A stretch of DNA of 10,078 nucleotides from Acidobacteriaceae bacterium (GTDB lineage Bacteria; Acidobacteriota; Terriglobia; Terriglobales; Acidobacteriaceae): positions 1 to 10,078 of the forward strand of contig JASIJX010000619.1 in NCBI GenBank assembly GCA_030049955.1, given 5' to 3'. The position numbers were made by a program, and so were the translations under genes. Below the pieces are notes generated by a model. That model had not been told where the DNA came from. It searched no databases and saw only the letters and a program-made list of their open reading frames with translations. Below, piece after piece: positions 1 through 6,391 of this stretch. The first letter of the stretch is position 1. Each line of letters starts with the position of its first letter.

Positions 1-74
1 GGGTGATTTGCGCGGCCCGACAGCATCAACTCGACGGCCTTCTCGTTCCGCTTCCCGCTCCCCTTCAGATACAT
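1..74 (-). CDS. Possible start of a leftward gene, cut by the window edge
   Basis: An open frame on the minus strand begins with ATG at 74-72 and stays open to base 1. An in-frame stop lies just upstream at 83-81, so no earlier start is possible. The 24 visible codons begin MYLKGSGKRNEKAVELML and have G or C at nearly all third positions, as expected for a real gene in GC-rich DNA. The KRNEKAVELMLSG stretch looks like the first helix of a helix-turn-helix domain, but too little is visible to name a family. A weak GGAG lies about 11 bases before the ATG. This ATG overlaps the ATG of the rightward gene at 73, which is unusual; the leftward gene could instead start at the internal ATG at 26-24. 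It could also be a chance open frame. Confidence 0.3.
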   Translation of the reverse strand, partial: MYLKGSGKRNEKAVELMLSGRANH

Positions 75-1179
75 GTCCGCTCAAGCTCCATCTCCGGTTC
101 CGGCAGACCTTGTCGGCTCGGTCCTCGTGCTGATTCAGTTCGATGTATGCGAGGAGTTTCGCCTTGATCAACTTCAACAAACCGCAAGCGCGCGGAAATT
201 ATCGAAGCCGATCATGAAACAAGCGGCTCCTGCGTATGTCCAATATCAGCGGCCGCCGGTCGTCGAACCACTTGAGCCTCTGATACTGGAAAGTGGCGAA
301 CAACTCCAGGGCGAGATCAAGTATTTCGACTACGGAGTTGTCAGCTTAATGTTCCGGCATGAATTCGCGGCTGGTTGGGACACGCTCGTGCAACTGGCCA
401 GTCGCTGGGTATGGGATATCGATTTCGCTTCGCGAGCAGAGCCGATCGTCCGCAGATATCTGGAGCGCATTCCCGGAGCGATGGTGAAACCTTACCCGCG
501 CTGGCTGAGCGAGGACTACTTTATCTTTCATATCCGCGAGGCCGCAGGATCTTCCCCAGCCGAACTTGTTCGAAATCATGGTCTCGCGATCGCGCAGTTA
601 GTGCGCGGCGAACGAGTGCCGCTCTCTGAGGGCGAGTGTGCAGAGGTGCTGAACTCGAAGATGTCGTACTACTCCAATGACCTCTCCGTAATTGGATGGA
701 ACGCGGCGTTTCTCTATGACACACCGACGGGAGCCGAAACCGCAATTCAGCTCCTCGAGTACGCGAATTCGCAACTGCTCGAATTCCGGCACTACGACGA
801 GCTACTCACGGAGGTGCTTGCCGGAACCTATGACTCTTTTGGCAAGAACTCCAGGTTGTTTGTACGCTGGCGGCTGGCGAGATCGGCAAATAACCTGCAT
901 ACGGTGCTACTTGAAGTTGTCGAGTTAACCGAACGGGCCGACAACGCAATCAAGTTCTTAAGCGACATGTTTGCCGCCCGGCTCTATCGGCTCGCATCAG
1001 CGAGAGTGGGCGTGCCCGATTACAGGGATCTGGTTGAACAGAAGGTAAGGACTGCCGAAGAGCTTTACCACTACATGCTCGACCAGTTCAATCAGAGCCG
1101 CGCGTTTATCCTCGAAGCGACCGTCGTAATTATCCTGCTGGTTGAGCTTTACCTCGCCTTTCGTGGAAGGTTTTTCTGA
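73..1179 (+). CDS. RMD1/DUF155 family membrane-anchored protein
   Basis: A 368-residue protein that I recognise as an RMD1 (DUF155) family member, the family that includes yeast Rmd1 and the mitochondrial protein RMND1. No enzymatic activity is established for the family. Seen in the sequence: an N-terminal strand region (about 16-34), a central domain with GEIKYFDYGVVSLMF (80-94), the typical YYSNDLSVIGWNAAFLYD segment (199-216), and ANSQLLEFRHYDELL (231-245). A helical region (about 265-340) follows, then one hydrophobic segment near the C-terminus (about 345-363) ending in a short basic tail. That tail anchor is a family hallmark and suggests the bulk of the protein is cytoplasmic. The ATG at 73 is the first possible start after the in-frame stop at 4-6, although no Shine-Dalgarno sequence precedes it. 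It stands alone; the next gene appears to have its own promoter. Confidence 0.85.
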   Translation: MSAQAPSPVPADLVGSVLVLIQFDVCEEFRLDQLQQTASARKLSKPIMKQAAPAYVQYQRPPVVEPLEPLILESGEQLQGEIKYFDYGVVSLMFRHEFAAGWDTLVQLASRWVWDIDFASRAEPIVRRYLERIPGAMVKPYPRWLSEDYFIFHIREAAGSSPAELVRNHGLAIAQLVRGERVPLSEGECAEVLNSKMSYYSNDLSVIGWNAAFLYDTPTGAETAIQLLEYANSQLLEFRHYDELLTEVLAGTYDSFGKNSRLFVRWRLARSANNLHTVLLEVVELTERADNAIKFLSDMFAARLYRLASARVGVPDYRDLVEQKVRTAEELYHYMLDQFNQSRAFILEATVVIILLVELYLAFRGRFF

Positions 1180-1233
1180 AGAGGGCTGACCGCCTCGCCT
1201 TTCATACCGGCTGCGTATTGCCGCGCCGATGGT

Positions 1234-1259
1234 TTGTAAATTTGATGGCGTGCTAGAAT
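1234..1259 (+). promoter_or_regulatory. Promoter-like sequence with extended -10 before the ToxR-like gene
   Basis: TGCTAGAAT at 1251-1259 matches an extended -10 element (TGn followed by TAGAAT, five of six to TATAAT). A TTGTAA hexamer at 1234-1239 could serve as the -35, but the 14-base spacer is short, so the extended -10 would carry most of the recognition. Transcription would then begin near 1266, just ahead of the ATG at 1280. Predicted by eye only. Confidence 0.4.
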
Positions 1260-1279
1260 CGCTGTCACCGGAAACGGCA

Positions 1280-2578
1280 ATGGCTGAGCTCGAGATCGAG
1301 TACGGTGTTGCTCCGGAGTTGACTGCGGAGATGATCCGCGGACAGCTTGAGCTGCTGGTGCGCGACGAGGTTTTTCGCCCCAGCCGGCGCTCGGTCGCCT
1401 TCCTGCGCTACGTGGTGGAGCAAACTCTTGCCGGCATGGCGGACCAAATCAAGGAGCGCGCCATCGGTGTGGAGGTTTTCGGCCGCGATCCCTCCTACGA
1501 TACGAACGTCGACCACATTGTGCGCACGGCGGCCACCGAGCTGCGCAAGCGGCTGGCTACTTACTACGTCGACGAGAAGCACCGCTCCGAGCTGCGAATG
1601 ACAATGCTTCCAGGGTCATACATTCCGCGGTTCACGCTGCCCGGGGATGCACGGGCCGCCACATGGGAGCCGCATGGCGAGCATAGCGACGCCAGGCCTA
1701 TCTACGAAATGCCTGGCAGCCATGCATTGCCTGCGCTTCTGCCGATTGCGCAAGCTGGGCCAGGGCAGCCGGTATCTCCTGTCCGCACGGGTGTTGCAAA
1801 ATGGGTACTTGTTCCCGTCGTCGCCGCTGCCCTCTTCGCCGGCTACTTTGTTTTGCATCCTGGCAACGCGCAGGAGATTTTCTGGCGGCCTGTGCTCGAT
1901 TCGCCAGGACCTGTGCTCCTGGTCGTGGGCGACCACCCCGACGGACCGCCAACGCAGCCGGCCAGTGACCCGGGCGGTGTACCTCCCACGCCTGTCCCCA
2001 GCTCCGACGCCTCCGAAACTGTGCCCTTCGCCGATACGGTGACGATCGCCGACGTGGCCGGCGTGCTGGAAGCGAACCATAAGAAGGTCGTGATCCGGCG
2101 GGGTGATTCCAGCTCGTTCTCTGACCTGCGCCAGGGACCGGTCGTGCTTATCGGGGCATTCAACAACGAGTGGAGCCTGCGCCTGACCCGCGGCCTGCGC
2201 TACAGCCTGGCGATGGACACAGAGCGGCACGTTATCTATATACGTGACGCGAAGTCACCCGCCGCGCGAAGCTGGAGCTGGGGCATCAACCAGCCCCGCC
2301 AGCCAGCCACCGGCGCCAACAGTCCCAGCGTGCAGGATTTTGCTCTCATCTCCCGCATCCGGGATTCGGAAACCGGACACGTGGTGGTGGCAATCGGTGG
2401 CCTATACACCTACGGCACTCAGGCCGCAGGAGAATTCCTCACTGATCCTGCCTTCATGCAGTCCATTGGGTTGGCGCGCGCCGCCAATTCCACCCGCGTG
2501 CTACAGATCGTGCTGACCACCACCGTAACGGACGGCACACCTGGACCACCCCGCGTACTGGCGATATCGGCAGAGTGA
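1280..2578 (+). CDS. Membrane protein with winged-helix-like N-terminal domain (ToxR/CadC-like layout)
   Basis: A 432-residue protein. Residues about 20-118 form a domain I associate with acidobacterial proteins, with SRRSVAFLRYVVEQTL (35-50), GVEVFGRDPSYDTNVDHIVR (63-82), ELRKRL (87-92) and PGSYIPRF (111-118). The order of the last three resembles the OmpR-type winged helix, where a recognition helix with LRKKL is followed by a GVGYRF hairpin, so DNA binding is plausible but not shown. A hydrophilic linker leads to one membrane span (about 173-193), a Pro-rich stretch (about 220-245) and a C-terminal domain of about 190 residues with no match I can name, predicted outside the cytoplasm. The start at 1280 has GGAAA five bases upstream and follows the promoter-like sequence. 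An earlier in-frame ATG at 1229 (449 residues) has no ribosome-binding site and lies before that promoter. It precedes the TonB-dependent receptor in the same direction. Confidence 0.8.
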   Translation: MAELEIEYGVAPELTAEMIRGQLELLVRDEVFRPSRRSVAFLRYVVEQTLAGMADQIKERAIGVEVFGRDPSYDTNVDHIVRTAATELRKRLATYYVDEKHRSELRMTMLPGSYIPRFTLPGDARAATWEPHGEHSDARPIYEMPGSHALPALLPIAQAGPGQPVSPVRTGVAKWVLVPVVAAALFAGYFVLHPGNAQEIFWRPVLDSPGPVLLVVGDHPDGPPTQPASDPGGVPPTPVPSSDASETVPFADTVTIADVAGVLEANHKKVVIRRGDSSSFSDLRQGPVVLIGAFNNEWSLRLTRGLRYSLAMDTERHVIYIRDAKSPAARSWSWGINQPRQPATGANSPSVQDFALISRIRDSETGHVVVAIGGLYTYGTQAAGEFLTDPAFMQSIGLARAANSTRVLQIVLTTTVTDGTPGPPRVLAISAE

Positions 2579-2624
2579 GACTCCGCGCTGCACCGGATTG
2601 TAACCCGCTGAAAAATCAAATGAA

Positions 2625-2661
2625 AGACGGGGTCCCTGACCGTCAGGGACGGTCCCTGTCT
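2625..2661. repeat. REP-like cluster of alternating inverted and direct repeats
   Basis: Three copies of one motif sit head to tail in alternating orientation: GGTCCCTGAC at 2631-2640, its inverse GTCAGGGAC at 2642-2650, and GGTCCCTGTC at 2651-2660. The first two form a perfect 9-base inverted repeat around a single central C (a hairpin would open at least three bases). Flanking AGAC (2625-2628) and GTCT (2658-2661) can pair outside it. The third copy could compete with the first for the middle one, giving two exclusive foldings. The form resembles repetitive extragenic palindromes or a small mobile-element remnant. No T-run follows, so it is not a standard intrinsic terminator, though it could protect or end the upstream mRNA. 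Confidence 0.6.
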
Positions 2662-2778
2662 AACACCTCTGCACTGTTTTTCTATACAACGCTCCACGAC
2701 CCGCGATGGCCACTACGCGCACACACTAACCCTTCGCTTGAGAAAAGTTTTAGGGTGCGCTTCGCGGACCAAAGCTTC

Positions 2779-2784
2779 AGGAGG
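2779..2784 (+). promoter_or_regulatory. Consensus ribosome-binding site of the receptor gene
   Basis: A full AGGAGG lies five bases before the ATG at 2790 and fixes that start. It is much stronger than the sites in front of the other rightward genes, which suggests efficient translation of the receptor. Confidence 0.8.
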
Positions 2785-2789
2785 CGACG

Positions 2790-5700
2790 ATGCGAACGAA
2801 CTTGAAACTCACTGTTAGCCTGGCGGCCGCTTTCATGTTCATGCTTGGGATCTCGAGCAGCCTGCATGCTCAGGGATTCGGCAGCATCAGCGGCACGGTA
2901 ACGGACTCGACCGGCGCAGTCATTCCCGGCGCAGAAGTGACAGCCATCCAAGCCTCTACGGGCCTTACGGTAAAGACCACAGCTAGTGCAGATGGCACCT
3001 ACGTCTTTCCTTCGCTTGCCCCTTCCATCTATAACTTGACCGCCAGCCAGCGCGGTTTTGAGGTTTATACGGAGAAAAATCTGCAGGTGCGGGCCGATGC
3101 CGCCGTCACCGCCAACATCACGCTGCGCACCGGCGCTGCCTCAGAAACCGTAACGGTAAGTGCGGAGACCGCGCAGGTGGATGTGACGACCGGCACACTC
3201 TCGCAGGTGATCGGCACTTCGCAGGTGAACAATCTGCCGCTGAACGGCCGCAACGCGGCGCAGCTTACAGAAGAAGTTGCTGGCATTACTCTGGCGCCGC
3301 CGGCCCAGGCAGACCAGGGCAACACCAAGACCTTCCCCATGGTCATTGCCATCTCGTCCAACGGCACCTTCGTGGGCCAGACCAATTACATGCTCGACGG
3401 CGGCAACAATGTGGATGAATATACAAACGTCAACATGCCCTTCCCCATGCCCGACGCCGTGCAGGAGTTCAGCATCGAGACCAACAACTACAGCGCGCAG
3501 TACGGCCAGAACGCCGGCGGAGTGGTCAATATCATCACCAAGAGCGGCACCAGCCAGTATCATGGCGACCTGTTTGAATATGTCCGCAACAGCGACCTGA
3601 ACGCCTCAAACTACTTCACATACAACGCTGCCAAGAACACCAACCCGCCCGACCTGTTGAAGCGCAACCAGTTTGGCGGAACAGCAGGCGGGCCGCTGCA
3701 GATCCCGCATCTCCTCAACAACCGTAAGACGTTTGGCTTCTTCGCGTATCAAAAGACGATCGATCACGAGGCTGCAGGCACCGCCTCCGATATTCTGCCA
3801 ACCATCGCCCAGGCGGGCGCAAACTCGTCGGGCAGCTCACCGGGAACAAATAACCTTGTGTTTACGGATACTTTCAATCCATCAACGGCCACTAATGCTT
3901 GTGTTAATGACCCTCTGATGCCATCGGCGATCATTTCGTGTACGACGACAGGGAGCACATCGACGACTACGGTCAGTCCTGCTGCCCTCAGCCCTGTGAC
4001 GGCCAATTTCCTCAAATATGTTCCGGCGCTAACCCCGACCGGATCCGTTTTTTTCCTGCAGCCGGACCTGTACGGACAGGCTGAGATTACGGCCCGTGCG
4101 GATCAGGAGCTGTCGCCCAAGGACAGATTGACGCTGCGATACTTTTCTGATGCCTATATCCTGCAGGGAGTAGAGAACCTGCAAAACATTCTCAGCGTGG
4201 CTGACGGCGCCGCTAACCACTATTACAACTCGCTGATCTCAGAGACGCACACGTTCAGCGATCACATAGTGAACAATTTCATCATCAGCTACCAACTGGA
4301 TAACGATGCCCGCGGTCCAATTTCAAGCAGTCTCGACGTGGCCGATCTGGGAGTAAATATCTGGCAGCCCGCGTACAAGCAGATCAATCAGATCTATGTT
4401 GAGGGAGGATACTTCGAGATCAGCGTCAACCCGCAGGCTTTCTTCCGGCGGGGAAACTATACGCTGACCGATGATATCCATTTCCTGAAGGGACGCCACA
4501 ATATCGATGCCGGCTATCATGGCGAGCTGTCAAAAATCGACATAAACAACCTCTTCGAACAACCCGGCCAGTTCAACTTCAACTCCACTGGCACTAACGA
4601 CTCAATGGCCAGTTTCCTGTTTGGATATCTCTATCAATTCAACCAGGCGTCCGGTCAGTTTTTTAATCCGCGCGGCAAATTCCAAGGAGCATACATTCAG
4701 GACAGTTGGAAAGCCACGCGCAATCTAACCCTGAACTACGGCGTGCGCTATGAGCCATTCATGCCGTGGCACGAGGTCATGGGACGCATGGGCAGCTTCT
4801 TCCCCAGCGACTGGGCGTCGAACACACACTCGACCAAATATCCAAATGCGCCCGCCGGCATGCTGTTTGCGGGCGATCCGGGCTTCAATCCCAACGGCGT
4901 GGCATCCGCATATAACCACTTCATGCCCCGCCTGGGCTTTGCTTACGATGTCCTCGGCAATGGCAAAACCAGTCTCCGCGGCGGCGCCGGCATGTTCTAC
5001 GACAGCCGCATAAACAGCACCTTGTTCAATATCTACTCCAACCTGGCGCCGTTCATTACTTCCGTCGGGCTTCAATCGGTTTATTCAGCTGCCAATCCGA
5101 GTAGTGATATCTCGATGAACTTTGCGAATCCCTACACGAGCTACGGAATCGCGAATCCCTTTCCGGCGCCGCAACCGCCTCCGCCGACTGCGCCGATATC
5201 CGCAGCCCAGGCTTGGCTGACCTACGACCCATTCAAGGGCTTCCAGGATCCGCTGGTGTACGACTGGAACCTGACCCTGGAACAGCAATTGTCGAGAAGC
5301 CTGTCGATGCGGCTGGCCTACGTCGCCACGCATGGCAGCCATCAATGGCAAGACCTAGAACTGAATCCCGCCGTGAACGGGACACGTATTTACGACCAGC
5401 CGGGATGCTCGGCCAACAACAGTTGCTACCCCGGCACCATCACCGCGGCAAACACTGGGGGCAACACTAACTTTAACTCGATGCAGCTCTCGGTTGAGCA
5501 ACAGGTCCGGTATGGGCTGACCCTGCTGTTCAATTACACCTGGTCCAAGGCTCTCGATGACATGCCCTGGAACCAGGCGGCGACTTCGATCGGCAACAAT
5601 AACTCCTTCGTCTATCCGATTACCGCCCCGAATTTCAAGGCCCTCGACTACGGACCGGCGGACTTCGATCATCGCAATGTGAGCGCGCTCTCCTACGTGT

Positions 5701-6236
5701 ACACAATTCCGCGGTTTCTCAATGGTGCACCGGAAGCAGCGCGTTACGTTCTCAATAACTGGGCGGCTAGCGGTATCTTCCAGTACCGGAGCGGCGATCC
5801 ACTGACTGTCTGGTCGAGCGCGCCCAACAACTCCGGTTCGGACCAGCAGCGCGATCGAGCTGTGCGGACCGGATCGGCATACGGAGGCTCGGCTTGCACC
5901 ACGACGGTTAACTGCAGAAATTGGCTGAACCCCGCCAGTTTCGCGGTGAATCCGGTGGGCACTTACGGGACGATTGCTAAGGGCTCTTTTGTCGGTCCAC
6001 ACTACGTGGATTGGGACGCCAGCCTGACGCGCAAGTTCCCGGTGAGGGAGCAGGGCTATCTGCAATTCGAAGCCGATTACTTCAATCTGATGAACCACAC
6101 AAACCTCGGCGATCCCGGCACGACATTGGGTTCGTCGTTCGGAAAGATCACCAGCACAAGTCCACAGAACTGGGCGTCTACGGCGCCGCAGAACGATCCG
6201 CGCATCGCGCAGTTGTCGTTAAAGCTGATCTTTTGA
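2790..6236 (+). CDS. Oar-like TonB-dependent receptor with carboxypeptidase regulatory-like domain
   Basis: An 1148-residue outer-membrane receptor expected to import a bulky substrate, probably an oligosaccharide, using energy delivered by TonB. Residues 1-27 are a signal peptide (basic MRTNLK, hydrophobic core, cleavage near LHA-Q). Residues about 32-114 form the Ig-like carboxypeptidase-regulatory domain, with SISGTVTDSTGAVIPGAEV and DGTYVFPSL. The plug follows, with NLPLNGRN (148-155), MLDGGNN (201-207) and the Oar-type signature SAQYGQNAGGVVNIITKSGT (235-254). The rest is the beta-barrel, ending in LSLKLIF with the terminal Phe typical of outer-membrane proteins. Length and layout match acidobacterial Oar-like receptors. 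Its only six cysteines form three close pairs (371/384, 873/879, 1036/1042). The start is fixed by AGGAGG. The GH43 gene follows 155 bases later in the same direction, which supports a carbohydrate substrate; the exact ligand cannot be told from sequence. Confidence 0.92.
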   Translation: MRTNLKLTVSLAAAFMFMLGISSSLHAQGFGSISGTVTDSTGAVIPGAEVTAIQASTGLTVKTTASADGTYVFPSLAPSIYNLTASQRGFEVYTEKNLQVRADAAVTANITLRTGAASETVTVSAETAQVDVTTGTLSQVIGTSQVNNLPLNGRNAAQLTEEVAGITLAPPAQADQGNTKTFPMVIAISSNGTFVGQTNYMLDGGNNVDEYTNVNMPFPMPDAVQEFSIETNNYSAQYGQNAGGVVNIITKSGTSQYHGDLFEYVRNSDLNASNYFTYNAAKNTNPPDLLKRNQFGGTAGGPLQIPHLLNNRKTFGFFAYQKTIDHEAAGTASDILPTIAQAGANSSGSSPGTNNLVFTDTFNPSTATNACVNDPLMPSAIISCTTTGSTSTTTVSPAALSPVTANFLKYVPALTPTGSVFFLQPDLYGQAEITARADQELSPKDRLTLRYFSDAYILQGVENLQNILSVADGAANHYYNSLISETHTFSDHIVNNFIISYQLDNDARGPISSSLDVADLGVNIWQPAYKQINQIYVEGGYFEISVNPQAFFRRGNYTLTDDIHFLKGRHNIDAGYHGELSKIDINNLFEQPGQFNFNSTGTNDSMASFLFGYLYQFNQASGQFFNPRGKFQGAYIQDSWKATRNLTLNYGVRYEPFMPWHEVMGRMGSFFPSDWASNTHSTKYPNAPAGMLFAGDPGFNPNGVASAYNHFMPRLGFAYDVLGNGKTSLRGGAGMFYDSRINSTLFNIYSNLAPFITSVGLQSVYSAANPSSDISMNFANPYTSYGIANPFPAPQPPPPTAPISAAQAWLTYDPFKGFQDPLVYDWNLTLEQQLSRSLSMRLAYVATHGSHQWQDLELNPAVNGTRIYDQPGCSANNSCYPGTITAANTGGNTNFNSMQLSVEQQVRYGLTLLFNYTWSKALDDMPWNQAATSIGNNNSFVYPITAPNFKALDYGPADFDHRNVSALSYVYTIPRFLNGAPEAARYVLNNWAASGIFQYRSGDPLTVWSSAPNNSGSDQQRDRAVRTGSAYGGSACTTTVNCRNWLNPASFAVNPVGTYGTIAKGSFVGPHYVDWDASLTRKFPVREQGYLQFEADYFNLMNHTNLGDPGTTLGSSFGKITSTSPQNWASTAPQNDPRIAQLSLKLIF

Positions 6237-6243
6237 CCGCGGC

Positions 6244-6267
6244 GCGGCGCCCAAACTGCGGCGCCGC
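6244..6267 (+). other. GC-rich hairpin between the receptor and GH43 genes
   Basis: GCGGCGCC (6244-6251) and GGCGCCGC (6260-6267) form a perfect 8-base, all-GC stem around an 8-base loop, starting seven bases after the receptor stop codon. No T-run follows, so it is not a classical terminator; it could stabilise the receptor message or reduce read-through into the GH43 gene. The rest of the gap up to 6391 shows no clear promoter. Confidence 0.4.
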
Positions 6268-6391
6268 TACTGCCGCTCCTCAATAAATTCAGCGCATCTC
6301 CGCGTTGCGTTTGCCAGCGACAGCGCAGCAAGGGCGGCAAGTGTTTCTCAAGCCGTTTCTTCGAAGGCGAGCAGCGGTTCAAGGCAGCTCT

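Larger units (their letters stand above)
2579..2789. other. Intergenic region between the ToxR-like gene and the receptor gene
   Basis: These 211 bases hold no convincing gene. They contain the repeat cluster at 2625-2661 and, at the right end, the receptor's ribosome-binding site. A TATACA at 2683-2688 with CTAACA 17 bases upstream (2660-2665) is a poor promoter candidate, matching consensus at four of six positions in each hexamer; I do not trust it enough to annotate. No hairpin followed directly by a T-run is present. Confidence 0.6.

Noticed and set aside
1616..2230. A 204-codon open frame on the minus strand
   Set aside because: It is antisense to the ToxR-like gene, with an Arg/Gly/His-rich composition and no domain, so it looks like a shadow of the real frame.
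2632..2681. Intrinsic terminator made of the 2632-2650 hairpin plus the later GTTTTT run
   Set aside because: The T-run begins about 25 bases after the hairpin, too far for a standard intrinsic terminator.
5355..6098. A 247-codon open frame on the minus strand
   Set aside because: It lies wholly inside the well-supported receptor gene on the other strand, has no recognisable domain, and is what GC-rich coding DNA commonly produces in antisense.
6305..6391. N-terminal extension of the GH43 gene from a TTG start
   Set aside because: It adds 29 basic residues ahead of a good signal peptide, and only the ATG at 6392 has a fitting ribosome-binding site.
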